A stretch of DNA of 64,000 nucleotides from UBA10003 sp964365025 (GCA_964365025.1 CAYIOJ010000001.1:43428-107427); one strand, 5' to 3'. Positions 1 to 9,717 are shown, counted from the first letter of the stretch. Numbers and translations are program-made. The notes: generated from the letters alone by a model not told the origin.

Positions 1-1463
1 GCGGAAACTTTCTGGAAGAATGTTTGATGAGTATTTCTGATTGAGAAATATCCGTTGTTGTTAAAAATAAAAATTTTTAGCGGCAACTGATGATGCGCAA
101 CTGTTTGCAATTCTTGAATGTTCATCATCAGCGAGCCGTCCCCTTCCATACATACTACCGGCGTTTTACCTCCGGCGATGCTGGCGCCAATGGCCATCGG
201 CAAGCCAGAACCCATATGCCCAAGTCCGGCGTTGGTAAGAAATCTCTTTCCGCGCGCGATTTTTAACACTTGATGAGAAGACAAACTGGCCATACCATTG
301 GCAGTAGCTACATCCATTTTTATCGGCCATTTATTTAATTCATCGAAAAAATTGAAAACATTAAGATATTTTTTGTCGCAAGGATATTTTTCCGCGTTAA
401 TCGGCTCGGTTTTTACTTCCCAACGGTTTAATTTAATGTCTTGTGTATAAAGTTCTTCTAAAAATTCTTTCGCGTCGCAATGAATCGGAACATCTATTTT
501 AAGAGTCTCTTTTCTCATTTCATTCTCATCAATATCCACCATTATTTTCACCGCCTGCGTCGCGAACTTCGCGTAATCCCAAGAAACCTGCGTCAACTGC
601 ATGCGCTCTCCCACAATTAACAACACATCACAATTATCAATAACGATGTTTGCTGACTTGTTCCCCCACATCCCCTGTCGACCTAAATAATACGGATAAT
701 CATAGGTGATAAGATCGTCAGCGGTAAAAATTGGAGTAATTGCGTTAATTTGCAATTTCTCCAAAACTTTCCATAAAATTTCCTCGCCTCCGGCCAAACG
801 GATGCCATTACCGGCCATAAGCAAAGGCCTTTTGGCATTTGTGAGAAACTGGACCACTTTTTTAATTGTCGCCAAATCTAAATTGGTTGTCTCTCCAATC
901 TCTGACGGGTCAAACGATTTTAAACCATCTGGTTCTATCTCTGTTGCTTGGACATCCAAAGGGATTTCCACAAAAACCGGACCAGGACGACCGTGTTTAG
1001 ATAAATAGACTGCTTTTTCCAAATGATAACGAATTTCTTTCTCATTTTCCACGCTGACCGTGTATTTAGTGATTGGCTTGACAATATCAATAACATTAAG
1101 TTCTTGAAAACCGATTGCTCTGACAACCGGAACGTTGTTTTGGCGCGGCGTGATACTTGCTCGTTTGACTTGCCCGGCAATAACTAACATCGGGATACTA
1201 TCCAACCACGCGCCGGCAATGCCGGTTACCGCGTTTGTCCCGCCAGGGCCGGTCGTAATCAAAGCAACCCCTGGTGAATTTTTAATGCGCCCATAACCTT
1301 CTGCCGCGATGGCAACCGCCTGTTCGTGATGACAACAATAAGCTTTCAAGTCTGATTTGCCGAGCGAATCCACCAAATGCATAATGCCGCCGCCGGAAAC
1401 CAAAAAAACCGAATCCGCTACGTTATTTTTTATGAATTGAAAAACGTAATCACTTAACTTCAT
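1..1463 (-). CDS. Acetolactate synthase-like thiamine diphosphate enzyme (3' end cut by window edge)
   Basis: The reading frame starts at the ATG at 1461-1463 and stays open to the window edge, giving 487 visible residues; the family is usually about 560-600 long, so the end is missing. Catalytic Glu47 lies in an HHEQA motif of the N-terminal pyrimidine-binding domain. GDGS at 441-444 and NNN at 468-470 form the diphosphate/Mg motif of the C-terminal domain. Family members decarboxylate a 2-oxoacid and pass the two-carbon unit to an acceptor. It is the last visible gene of a sugar operon, 10 bp after a transporter gene, with no regulatory subunit of acetolactate synthase nearby, so a branched-chain amino acid role is unlikely. 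A YerE-like role, adding a two-carbon branch to a keto-sugar, is possible but inferred only from context. Confidence 0.85.
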   Translation of the reverse strand, partial: MKLSDYVFQFIKNNVADSVFLVSGGGIMHLVDSLGKSDLKAYCCHHEQAVAIAAEGYGRIKNSPGVALITTGPGGTNAVTGIAGAWLDSIPMLVIAGQVKRASITPRQNNVPVVRAIGFQELNVIDIVKPITKYTVSVENEKEIRYHLEKAVYLSKHGRPGPVFVEIPLDVQATEIEPDGLKSFDPSEIGETTNLDLATIKKVVQFLTNAKRPLLMAGNGIRLAGGEEILWKVLEKLQINAITPIFTADDLITYDYPYYLGRQGMWGNKSANIVIDNCDVLLIVGERMQLTQVSWDYAKFATQAVKIMVDIDENEMRKETLKIDVPIHCDAKEFLEELYTQDIKLNRWEVKTEPINAEKYPCDKKYLNVFNFFDELNKWPIKMDVATANGMASLSSHQVLKIARGKRFLTNAGLGHMGSGLPMAIGASIAGGKTPVVCMEGDGSLMMNIQELQTVAHHQLPLKIFIFNNNGYFSIRNTHQTFFQKVS

Positions 1464-1473
1464 ATATTTTTAT

Positions 1474-2430
1474 TTAATTATCTTTATACAAGTTTGAGAT
1501 CCCCATAATTACAATCCCAATAAAGATTATTATTGCCCCGCTGATTCTAAATGGACGGGTATTTTGTTTAAAGACAATTAACACAAAAAAAATGGACCAC
1601 AAGGCATCAATTCTTTTTAAAGTTCCTACCACGACAGCTGTTGGTATTAAAGTATAAGCCACGCCCTGAAACCCATTGGCTATACCAAAACACAACCCCG
1701 CAATAGCCAACAACCAAATCGTTTCTTGTTTCCAGACCAAACTTTTCTTTTCTGTTAAAACGACTTCCGGTCTAGTCGGTCTTAGCCAGCCGTAAACAGT
1801 ATAAAATAATCCCCACCCCACTAAAAGGGTAATGCCCGGGGCCAACATGCTGTTGGTGTGAAGTATATTTAATTTATCAAAAGGAACTGATATTCCCGCG
1901 CTAACACCGGCAATGATCGCGAACACCAACCAATCTTTCCACTCGCGAATTATACGCTTAATCGGGCCTGTAACGCTGGAATTATTACTTTCTTTATAAA
2001 ATGCATAAACACCAAATAAAGTGACAAAAATTCCAATAACGCCCGATATGTTTGGCATCTCATTCAACAACAATTTTCCAACAAACAAAGTAATAATTGG
2101 ACCAAAAACTTGCACTTGCGGACCTACCGCCGGATCTGTTTTTTCCAGCGCCCCGAACCAACAATAAGCAATAATTATGTTTAAGACTACGGCAATGAAG
2201 AAACTGCCAAGAATCTTAATTGAAAAAAATCCCGTCGGAATTCCATAAAAGACAAAAGACAAAGAAATTAACATTATCCCCGCCACTAAACCAGATACTG
2301 CGCGAATAACCGAAGAATTTACTCCTTTATTTAAAATAATTTTTTGAATATTCCACCACAACCCCATTAATGCCCCGTAACCGAAAATAACGAAAACAAA
2401 TCCGAGTAATATTTTGAAAGAAATTGCCAT
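1474..2430 (-). CDS. EamA/DMT-family transporter
   Basis: This 318-residue protein is almost wholly hydrophobic, with about ten membrane segments arranged as two EamA repeats (roughly residues 5-145 and 165-315). The second repeat contains the basic-aromatic stretch before the last two helices that is common in drug/metabolite transporters. Length and layout fit the family. It lies 2 bp after the HAD phosphatase gene and 10 bp before the thiamine-diphosphate enzyme gene, so it is cotranscribed with sugar biosynthesis. It may move a small sugar precursor or metabolite across the inner membrane. The substrate cannot be read from the sequence. Confidence 0.8.
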   Translation of the reverse strand: MAISFKILLGFVFVIFGYGALMGLWWNIQKIILNKGVNSSVIRAVSGLVAGIMLISLSFVFYGIPTGFFSIKILGSFFIAVVLNIIIAYCWFGALEKTDPAVGPQVQVFGPIITLFVGKLLLNEMPNISGVIGIFVTLFGVYAFYKESNNSSVTGPIKRIIREWKDWLVFAIIAGVSAGISVPFDKLNILHTNSMLAPGITLLVGWGLFYTVYGWLRPTRPEVVLTEKKSLVWKQETIWLLAIAGLCFGIANGFQGVAYTLIPTAVVVGTLKRIDALWSIFFVLIVFKQNTRPFRISGAIIIFIGIVIMGISNLYKDN

Positions 2431-2432
2431 TA

Positions 2433-3356
2433 CTATGAGATTAAAAATTCAATGGCTTTATAAACTCGGTCAACGGGCGACGCCTCATTGTCCAACAAAA
2501 CATACGGTGGTTTTTCCATCTCTGGTTTAATGTCGGCGAACTCGTCTGAATTGGTAAAACTGTACGGAAAGCTCAAAAGCCCGGCGTCGTTGCCAACCGG
2601 CATATCGCCAAAAGTCGCCACCTGATTTGATTCCAATCCTAAAAGTTTCAAAACAGACTTAATCGCTACCGTTTTACTGTCTTCTTCCAATTTTCTGGTG
2701 ATATGAACATAAGTATCATCACCGGCGACCGCGCGATAGACCTCGCCAAGAGCTTGGTTAAGCTTGGCCACGACTGGCGCGTGTAAAGATTTATCTTTGG
2801 GTAAAACAAATGTGACTTTGGCCTGCTCGGTAAAAAATTCGCCATCATATGGTCGGCAGACATCAATCATTTCCGCTGGAACATAACCATCCCAAGAATC
2901 TTGTAGAAATTTTTTAAAGGTCTCCAATCCTTTTTCCGCCAAGTCGGCCCGGCTGATGCTCAATTTTTTATAAACATCCTGGCCGACTTCGGCCGCTTGC
3001 TTAACTTGCGACAATTCAAAACCGTGATTGTAAATCTCCACCAGTTCATTCTTTTTTACTTCATAAAGAGTGGTGCCGTTGCCCCCGGCGACAAAGCTGG
3101 GCACGGACACATTTTCCCGATTTAACAACTCTTGCAATGGCGGTACAAGAACTTTAACGGCCGTGGCGGCGCGGGCGGTAATAAAAGCCACGGATTTATC
3201 TTTGGCCAAAATCTTTTCCACCAAACCAAACACTTGCGGCTGTTTATGCGTGGTGTCGCTTACTGTCCCATCATAATCCAAACCAAACAATTTAATCAAC
3301 GGCTTGGCCTCTTCCAATTTGACCCGGGCCAATTCCTTGTGTGCTGTAATATCCAT
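2433..3356 (-). CDS. HAD-family (type IIB-like) sugar phosphatase
   Basis: The 307-residue protein shows the HAD motifs: DYDGT with nucleophile Asp27 and acid/base Asp29, a Thr in an ITARA motif (motif II), and the acidic GDMPVGND motif at about 250-257. The long insert between motifs II and IV is like the Cof/phosphomannomutase-type C2 cap. It directly follows the NeuB-like synthase gene with a 9 bp gap. In animals a sialic-acid-9-phosphate synthase is paired with a HAD phosphatase, so this enzyme may dephosphorylate the NeuB product; that pairing is inferred from adjacency. A general sugar-phosphate phosphatase is the alternative. Confidence 0.8.
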   Translation of the reverse strand: MDITAHKELARVKLEEAKPLIKLFGLDYDGTVSDTTHKQPQVFGLVEKILAKDKSVAFITARAATAVKVLVPPLQELLNRENVSVPSFVAGGNGTTLYEVKKNELVEIYNHGFELSQVKQAAEVGQDVYKKLSISRADLAEKGLETFKKFLQDSWDGYVPAEMIDVCRPYDGEFFTEQAKVTFVLPKDKSLHAPVVAKLNQALGEVYRAVAGDDTYVHITRKLEEDSKTVAIKSVLKLLGLESNQVATFGDMPVGNDAGLLSFPYSFTNSDEFADIKPEMEKPPYVLLDNEASPVDRVYKAIEFLIS

Positions 3357-3365
3357 ATATAAAAA

Positions 3366-4907
3366 TTAAACAATCCAATAAGTTAACACGGTTTTACGAT
3401 TTTGATTTTTCATTATTTCCGGGTCTTCATAATAAGAGTCGCCCGGAATGTGGGTAGTGGAAACTTCTTCAAAAATACATCCGTTTTTGGTGGTAAATGA
3501 ATGATTAACACCGCGCTCCACCACTACGATATCGCCCGCTTTGCTTTCCAATAGTTTGCCATCCAAATTAAATGTGACGTCGCCGTACAAAACATTAAAC
3601 GTCTCTTCTTTCACTTTGTGAAAATGCGCAGGATGTCGCTGGCCAGATAAAACTATGATCAACTTTTTACAATATTCCCGATTGATACAGCTGGCGATGC
3701 TGGCTCCGATTTCATAAAATCTGTCCAAACCATAATGGTGCGAAAGCTCAAAATTCCATTTATTGGAAAAAGGGATATTGGCCTGGCGCAGGAGCTTATT
3801 GACTTTTTCAACCGCTTCGTAAACTTTTTCCCGAGCGTCCAGTTGGCTCACATCGGCCGCCAAAATCGGCTCGTTCTTTTTAAAATCCTTCAAGGCGTTC
3901 AAAATCATATACTTTGACATTCCATTGGCCAAAACTTGTCCTGCCTGATTAGGAAACGCGAAAAAAGTATTTTTTACCTCCACCCGTTCCCCCGCTTTAA
4001 TATCGCTGACGGCAAAAACCCCCCGTTGGAACTGACGGATATCAGCCAGCTCTTGCTGGGCAAATTCATGCCGTTGGCCAGCCACCCCGCAATAAATATA
4101 AGCCTCCCGCGCCGCTTCCAGCCACTTTCTAATTTGTTCGGGAGTGGCTGAATAAGCGTTGATTGGATACTTCTCACTTTTTATCGCCACATGCTTTTCA
4201 AAAAACCCCGCCCTCTTGGCCACAGCCAATTTAACGGCTTCAAAATTATCCGGCGACTCGTGTGTGGAAAATCCAATCACCACCTCAGGGTATCGTTTTT
4301 TTAATAAACTTATCTGATTAAGTTGTAGCTGATCTGCCGGCGTGGGATATTGCCCCACGCAATGCATGATGGCAAATTTTTTATTCCGGTGCTGAAAAAA
4401 ACTAACCACCTTGTCAATGTCTTCAATCTTTGCGCCGCCGATAGAAGCTACAATGGGCTTATCGGTTTGAATAATTTGTTCCAGGAGCGGCCAATCAGTA
4501 AATGAACAACTGGCCACTTTAATGATGTCGTAACCGTGCTTGACAATATTTTCCACCGATTTCTCGTCAAACGGAGTACAAATGGTAATAAAACCGAGTT
4601 TCTGCGCTTCGTTTTTCAATTTCAACACATCTTCTTCGCTTAATTTTGTTTCAGAAAAACGTTTAACATATTTTAAATCCATTCGATTTTTGTAATCTGG
4701 GTGAATAAAGGTGTCCAAATCTCGATATTGGAATTTAAAAGCAAAATTCCAGCCCAAAACGAAAAAATCTTTAACCACTTCGTGAATGTCTCTGATAATT
4801 TTTAGCCCGTGCTCCACATCGCCCATGTGATTATTGGCCATTTCAAAAATAAAAAGCGGGCTGGCGAATTTTTCTTGACATTGATTAAAAATTTGGTCGA
4901 TTTTCAT
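3366..4907 (-). CDS. NeuB-family nonulosonate synthase fused to SAF and cupin domains
   Basis: Three parts are visible in 513 residues. Residues ~15-290 are a NeuB TIM barrel (opening FEMANNHMGD, then FKFQYRD, and a HCVGQYP motif). Residues ~300-365 are a SAF/antifreeze-like domain that caps the active site in the family. Residues ~405-513 form a cupin with metal ligands His428, His430, Glu434 and His469, resembling sugar-isomerase cupins. NeuB enzymes condense phosphoenolpyruvate with an N-acyl-mannosamine-type aldose to make nine-carbon sialic, legionaminic or pseudaminic acids. Typical NeuB proteins are about 340-350 residues, so the cupin is an addition; it could isomerise the aldose substrate or product. 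No CMP-sugar synthetase is visible, so activation must be encoded elsewhere. Confidence 0.88.
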   Translation of the reverse strand: MKIDQIFNQCQEKFASPLFIFEMANNHMGDVEHGLKIIRDIHEVVKDFFVLGWNFAFKFQYRDLDTFIHPDYKNRMDLKYVKRFSETKLSEEDVLKLKNEAQKLGFITICTPFDEKSVENIVKHGYDIIKVASCSFTDWPLLEQIIQTDKPIVASIGGAKIEDIDKVVSFFQHRNKKFAIMHCVGQYPTPADQLQLNQISLLKKRYPEVVIGFSTHESPDNFEAVKLAVAKRAGFFEKHVAIKSEKYPINAYSATPEQIRKWLEAAREAYIYCGVAGQRHEFAQQELADIRQFQRGVFAVSDIKAGERVEVKNTFFAFPNQAGQVLANGMSKYMILNALKDFKKNEPILAADVSQLDAREKVYEAVEKVNKLLRQANIPFSNKWNFELSHHYGLDRFYEIGASIASCINREYCKKLIIVLSGQRHPAHFHKVKEETFNVLYGDVTFNLDGKLLESKAGDIVVVERGVNHSFTTKNGCIFEEVSTTHIPGDSYYEDPEIMKNQNRKTVLTYWIV

Positions 4908-4917
4908 ATTATTGATT

Positions 4918-5859
4918 CTATTGGCTTAAAATGTATTTTGATTCCATTTTAATTGTTTCAAAAGAACCAAATTTAGGATGATAACCCAAATTGTTAATTT
5001 TACCATACTTTGAATAATAAATGCTTTTTGCTCCTGTTGCGCTCTCACTACTCACGGATGTGTCCATTTGAAACATTAAACCGTATTTTCGAACAAAATA
5101 ATCAACCACTTCTCTTTTCTCCACTGGCCTGGCACTCATAACATCAAAAGCTCCATTAATATGGCTCGCGGCTAAACACTTCATAACCACAACAAAAAGA
5201 TCGTCTGGATGAACATAATCACGAATAATATTTTGATTATCAGTGACAAAAACTTTCTTTTTCAAGATGCAGGATAATAGTTCGGTAATAAAATACCCAT
5301 CCGTCAAGTCAATAAACCGACTAAAATAAGAAAAGAGCCTAAGATCCACAATGTTCAAATCAGCGAATGCTCTGTGTTTGGCCTCGGCATTGAGCCTGGC
5401 AATCGCATAATAGTCTTCTTTATTTATGTGATTAACACTTATACAATTTGTCGTATTTTCTCTTGCTGGCGCCGAAAAAACTTTACCATAGACCGCTCCG
5501 CTGCTGAAACTTATATAAAGCGTCTTGGGATGGTTGCGACGCAAATACGCTATAACCAGATTATCGTATTCTTCGGTTATTGTAAAATATGCCGCATAAT
5601 CGCCTTTATGTTTGTTAATGGTGCCAATACCAACGCAGTTAATCACCACATCGTAATCGCGGTTAGGAAAATCCGCAAATCCATTATAAATAAAACGGTC
5701 TTTTCCTTCACACTTGCCAATGGCAACTAAAAAATCGTTTACCTTATCGGCCGAGCGCGCATACAAATGCAAACAAAATTCCTCGCTTTGTAAAAAGTTA
5801 TAAATTAACCCTTTGGCGATATGAGATGTAGCGCCCAAAATGGCGATATTTTTTTTCAT
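4918..5859 (-). CDS. NAD-dependent epimerase/dehydratase (extended SDR), atypical active site
   Basis: The 313 residues start with a Rossmann motif (GATSHIAKG, residues 9-17) and have an SFSSGAVYG segment near 117-125, both normal for extended SDRs that act on nucleotide sugars. The usual YxxxK catalytic pair is read here as Tyr151-Ala-Ile-Ala-Arg155, so arginine replaces the lysine. The gene overlaps the next upstream methyltransferase gene by 1 bp, so translation is probably coupled. It may be a sugar 4-reductase or epimerase in the pathway made by its neighbours, but the substituted lysine makes the exact reaction uncertain. Confidence 0.75.
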   Translation of the reverse strand: MKKNIAILGATSHIAKGLIYNFLQSEEFCLHLYARSADKVNDFLVAIGKCEGKDRFIYNGFADFPNRDYDVVINCVGIGTINKHKGDYAAYFTITEEYDNLVIAYLRRNHPKTLYISFSSGAVYGKVFSAPARENTTNCISVNHINKEDYYAIARLNAEAKHRAFADLNIVDLRLFSYFSRFIDLTDGYFITELLSCILKKKVFVTDNQNIIRDYVHPDDLFVVVMKCLAASHINGAFDVMSARPVEKREVVDYFVRKYGLMFQMDTSVSSESATGAKSIYYSKYGKINNLGYHPKFGSFETIKMESKYILSQ

Positions 5860-7031
5860 CAGTAAAGCGTTATTATCTCGTTATTTAATTTTAAAACCTC
5901 TCTGATTTGATGAATAATTTCTTCTTGATAAGAATGCGAAGAAATAAAAACCGGAACGCCTTCTTTAATCGCTTCTGGCGGTTTCACTTCTAGCCCTTTT
6001 ATTTTTTTGCCGGCGTATCTTTTATTTGAATCGACAAAAAATAGTATCTTGGACAAATCCAAACCGCTGCCTATAAGTCTCTGGGTGTGGGTACCCACGC
6101 CCCAAATAATTATTTTATCTTTACCTGACAACTTCTCCTGAATAATTTGATTAAGAGTTAAATCCATTGCTAAGCATTTTGTGATGTACTCTCTTACACG
6201 CGGCTCGCTGATGTCGTCCCGAACTATTTTTAACGTCTCTTCCGCTGTCTTTTTTGACAAACTGAGAATTTCCGTATCAACAGCGTTATTCAACTTGTGC
6301 TCATCCTGTCGAACCGCAATCTCTTCAAATGAAAATCGCGACAATAAATTTTTTATGGAATATCGTGAAAAATAATTGATATGCTCCGTGCTGAATTGTT
6401 GAAATGGCGCTGAAACGAATAAAGAAAACTTTTCCGCGTTTGGAACGGCTATAAACAACAAACCATTTTCGTTTAACAATGATCTAATTTTTTGCATTGA
6501 ATAATCAAAATCAACCAAATGCTCTAAAACCGCGGATAAAATAATCAAATCAAATTTTTCTATAGAATTAAAATTATAAACTGTATCGGTCGTCACTGTA
6601 ATATCATATAATTCTTTAGCTGTTTTAGAACACTCCGATGATGGGTCAATGCCAAAAATGTTTGAATACCCGTTTAATTTAAAAATTGACAGCAAGCTAC
6701 CCGTTGAACAGCCTATATCTAAAATTTTGGCATTTTTATTTTGCACGCGTGGCGCTAAAAAATTAAATATTTTCGTAAAATAGTCAACATATTCCTTTGA
6801 AACCCGCCCGCCCTGATAACTAAACTCATACTTAGACATGGCGGCGTAATAACCGTCGAAGTCAGCTTGTAACGGAATCCCGTCCGCAAAAACGAACCCG
6901 CATTTATCGCATACGACCACATCGTAACCGTCCATCAAAAAAATAGTCTTGTCACTAAACTTTTGTCTAAAAAGTAGCACTTTTTCTAAACAAGAACAGA
7001 TGGGGCAAGCCCGACTCTTATTGCTGAGCAT
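5859..7031 (-). CDS. Sugar C-methyltransferase with zinc-binding N-terminus
   Basis: The layout matches NDP-hexose C-methyltransferases such as TylC3: an N-terminal zinc site with two CxxC pairs (CPIC and CDKC), a class I SAM domain with ILDIGCSTGSLL, and a C-terminal Rossmann-like domain (IIWGVGTHT onwards). Such enzymes put a methyl group on a carbon next to a 4-keto group of an NDP-sugar. An in-frame ATG at 7055 would add eight residues but overlap the upstream gene by 38 bp; the ATG at 7031 overlaps by 14 bp and starts just before the zinc site, so I prefer it. The CDP-4-keto-6-deoxyglucose made by genes at 10.8-12.6 kb is a plausible substrate, by inference. Confidence 0.82.
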   Translation of the reverse strand: MLSNKSRACPICSCLEKVLLFRQKFSDKTIFLMDGYDVVVCDKCGFVFADGIPLQADFDGYYAAMSKYEFSYQGGRVSKEYVDYFTKIFNFLAPRVQNKNAKILDIGCSTGSLLSIFKLNGYSNIFGIDPSSECSKTAKELYDITVTTDTVYNFNSIEKFDLIILSAVLEHLVDFDYSMQKIRSLLNENGLLFIAVPNAEKFSLFVSAPFQQFSTEHINYFSRYSIKNLLSRFSFEEIAVRQDEHKLNNAVDTEILSLSKKTAEETLKIVRDDISEPRVREYITKCLAMDLTLNQIIQEKLSGKDKIIIWGVGTHTQRLIGSGLDLSKILFFVDSNKRYAGKKIKGLEVKPPEAIKEGVPVFISSHSYQEEIIHQIREVLKLNNEIITLY

Positions 7032-8040
7032 AAAATTTTTTGAGTCTCTCGACATCGTTTTTCAAATCATCTTCCGGAAAAAACCTGTATTTAATGATAT
7101 TGCATTCCGCGCAAGTCTGACAAACATTTTTAGCGCCATCAAGCATTTTTTTTCTAAATTCTTGGAATTTCTGTCCGTTCCAAATATCGCGCACCGACTG
7201 ACTGTTGCAGTCTCCCATAGTTGCCGGATATTCAAAAGAATAGCAAGGCACGACTTTCCCGTCCGGATTTATCTGCATATGAAAAAATGGCTGGGGACAA
7301 ACAGGCATGTCAAAAACCGGTAATCCAAATTGTGTCACTTGTGTTTCTTTATCTTTTAAAACATTTTTATAATCTATTCCCGCGTGAATCGGGACAGTAT
7401 GCTCAATCGCCATAGTGTCACAAATATCTTCAAATAATTCGTAAAATCTTTTTTCATCCTTTTTATCATCTACAGCCGTGTCTACAATTTTAATATAAAC
7501 ATGGGCTTTATTTTTGTTCTGATAAAAATATTTCAAATTGCCAATAAATTTATCAAAATCAAGATTGACGCCACAAACTTTTTTATACTTTTCTCGAGTC
7601 GTTCCCTGAACGGAAACAACCAACCTAGTGAGTCCGGCCGCCAAAAGCGCGTCAGAAATTTGTGGAGTGAGAAGAAAAGCGTTTGTTAAAATTTCAATTG
7701 TATTGGCTATATTTTTTTTAGCTGTGCACCTAACCATTTCAACTATGTCTTTGTGTAAAAGAGGCTCGCCGATCCCAACGAAACGAATAACTTTAATTTT
7801 ATTGGGGAAGGTGGTCATTTCATCCACGCATTTCTTATACAAATTTAAATCCATCATTACTTTATCTGAAATAAATCCCCGTTTTGCCGTGTCTATGGAA
7901 AAAATACAATAACAACACTTAAACACGCAGGCATATACTGGAAAGATCTGCACAACAAATGGAGTATTCAATGGAAGAGCGTCTGCGAGCTTGGTCCTCT
8001 TCCCTCCCGGGGCTTGACCGCTGATATCTTTAGCCTTCAT
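7018..8040 (-). CDS. Radical SAM protein with SPASM-like C-terminus
   Basis: The CX3CX2C cluster motif is Cys38, Cys42, Cys45 (ACVFKCCYC). After the barrel comes a cysteine-containing tail typical of SPASM/twitch domains (CPQPFFHMQINPDG, then CYSFEYP and CQTCAEC), which binds auxiliary iron-sulfur clusters. At 340 residues it has the usual size of sugar- or peptide-modifying SPASM enzymes. No precursor peptide gene is seen nearby, and the gene lies between sugar methyltransferase and radical SAM genes, so a sugar substrate is likelier than a peptide. The reaction could be dehydrogenation, epimerisation or dehydration and is not readable from sequence. Confidence 0.85.
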   Translation of the reverse strand: MKAKDISGQAPGGKRTKLADALPLNTPFVVQIFPVYACVFKCCYCIFSIDTAKRGFISDKVMMDLNLYKKCVDEMTTFPNKIKVIRFVGIGEPLLHKDIVEMVRCTAKKNIANTIEILTNAFLLTPQISDALLAAGLTRLVVSVQGTTREKYKKVCGVNLDFDKFIGNLKYFYQNKNKAHVYIKIVDTAVDDKKDEKRFYELFEDICDTMAIEHTVPIHAGIDYKNVLKDKETQVTQFGLPVFDMPVCPQPFFHMQINPDGKVVPCYSFEYPATMGDCNSQSVRDIWNGQKFQEFRKKMLDGAKNVCQTCAECNIIKYRFFPEDDLKNDVERLKKFYAQQ

Positions 8041-8055
8041 AAAAAAATTTTATAA

Positions 8056-9717
8056 TTATTTCAACGAAACCAAAACAAATTGATTAACTAAATTTCTCCA
8101 AAATACGGATTCTTTTAAAATTTTTTCGTATTTTATTTTGTATTCACGATATTTCTCATCTAAATTCATTGTCAAGCAACATTTGGCTGCAAAATAATAA
8201 GCAAACGCGTGGTCATTCTTTACTCTTATTGTGTTTTCAAATCCTTTCAGCGCCACAGCATAATTTCCTAACTTAAAATCATTGTTCTCTACAAAATTGA
8301 GTTCAAGATTCAAAAAATAAGCTTTTTCTTGTATATATTCTGGTGTAAAATCTTCGGTTTCCACAATTGCCCTCTTAAAATCACAATTAATATAATCACC
8401 CTTAATATAATTATTTTTTAGGCAAACATCAAGCATTTCGCTACCAACAAGAGGAGTGGCCATACTAATTCTAAACCATGATCCATTGAGAGTTTTTAAA
8501 AATGAACGCGCGTCTTCTATATCCTGTTTTGTTTCACCGGGCAATCCTATAAGTATCGACACATCAGAAACTATTCCCAATTGACGACAATCATCAACTA
8601 CGCGTTTTACAATTGAAAGATTGAGCGGTTTATGCATAATTTCTTTTAAAACTCTATTACTGCCTGACTCTACTGACAAAACAAGATTATTTACCCCAAT
8701 ACTTTTAAGAGCCTCGAGCATTTTCCTATCTAAAGCATATAGAGCCAGCGAATTCGGAAAAAAGGCCGTCAAACGCAAATTTTTTATTATATCAAAAATT
8801 TCATAAACTCTTTTTTTGTCAGCCATTAAATGATCATCAAAAAAAATCAATGTCTCTGCGCCATATTTATCTTTCAACCGCTTAAAATCCTCTTTGACGC
8901 GTTTCATACTATAATAACGCATTTTTCTTCCATGTACAGTGTATGAAGAACAGAAACTGCAACGATGAGGGCACCCTCTAGAGATCATAACCGACATCCC
9001 TTTTCTTTTTCTTTCTTCTTCAAGTGGAAAAAGTGAAAGTATGGGATTTATACCGTAATCCTTTATGTTCAGAATATCGTAATCTAAAAACGGTATCTCA
9101 TCTAGGTCTTGAACAAAATCATGTTCAAAAGATTGTTTATTTTTTATTTTCTTATTTGTGATCCAAGATAAATTATTTTCTAAAAAATAAACTTTATCTT
9201 CTGCCATCATTAATCCTAAAAACGGTTTTTCTCCCTCACCATAACAAAGAGCGTCAAAGCAATAACTCTCTTTAAAAATCTGATTAAACATGTTGGTTGG
9301 AATTCCTCCTCCAGCTACTATCAAAGCGCTGGGAAATAAGTCACGCACAGCCTGTCCTAAATCAATCATATTGTGATACGCCGGCGCAAATAATGTCGAT
9401 ATACCCACTACGGTTGGTTTAAAATCGATCCACTCTTTTTTAGAAAAAAAATCGTAAAACAATTCTATAAAAGAACCGAAACTAAAATCTACCATCTTAT
9501 TTAAAACGACATTAAAATCAATAAATTTTATCTCTATTGAATTTATATTTTTTTTTAAATAGGAGCTTATGGATAAAATACCTAAAGGCATTTCGGTCAC
9601 CAAACTGCCGAAACTCCCATTTTTTTTAAACACCACACGCTCATTAAAATCTGGTTTTACAAAACTTGTATAAGTTATGTACGGTGGTACTATAAACAAT
9701 AAACGGTCCGTTATCAT
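8056..9717 (-). CDS. B12-binding-type radical SAM protein with TPR-like tail
   Basis: The 553-residue protein has an N-terminal cobalamin-binding-like Rossmann domain (residues ~40-190, with GGGIP at ~136-140) and a radical SAM domain with Cys249, Cys253, Cys256 (SRGCPHRCSFC). The last ~80 residues contain helical repeats resembling one or two TPR units. This BchE-like class includes methyltransferases acting on unactivated carbon and other radical enzymes. The ATG overlaps the upstream stop by 4 bp. The short helical-repeat tail is unusual and may bind a partner. Its substrate is presumably a sugar or lipid-linked intermediate of this locus. Confidence 0.85.
   Translation of the reverse strand: MITDRLLFIVPPYITYTSFVKPDFNERVVFKKNGSFGSLVTEMPLGILSISSYLKKNINSIEIKFIDFNVVLNKMVDFSFGSFIELFYDFFSKKEWIDFKPTVVGISTLFAPAYHNMIDLGQAVRDLFPSALIVAGGGIPTNMFNQIFKESYCFDALCYGEGEKPFLGLMMAEDKVYFLENNLSWITNKKIKNKQSFEHDFVQDLDEIPFLDYDILNIKDYGINPILSLFPLEEERKRKGMSVMISRGCPHRCSFCSSYTVHGRKMRYYSMKRVKEDFKRLKDKYGAETLIFFDDHLMADKKRVYEIFDIIKNLRLTAFFPNSLALYALDRKMLEALKSIGVNNLVLSVESGSNRVLKEIMHKPLNLSIVKRVVDDCRQLGIVSDVSILIGLPGETKQDIEDARSFLKTLNGSWFRISMATPLVGSEMLDVCLKNNYIKGDYINCDFKRAIVETEDFTPEYIQEKAYFLNLELNFVENNDFKLGNYAVALKGFENTIRVKNDHAFAYYFAAKCCLTMNLDEKYREYKIKYEKILKESVFWRNLVNQFVLVSLK

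Noticed and set aside
706..1008. 100-residue plus-strand frame
   Set aside because: Antisense shadow of the thiamine-diphosphate enzyme gene, which has intact motifs.
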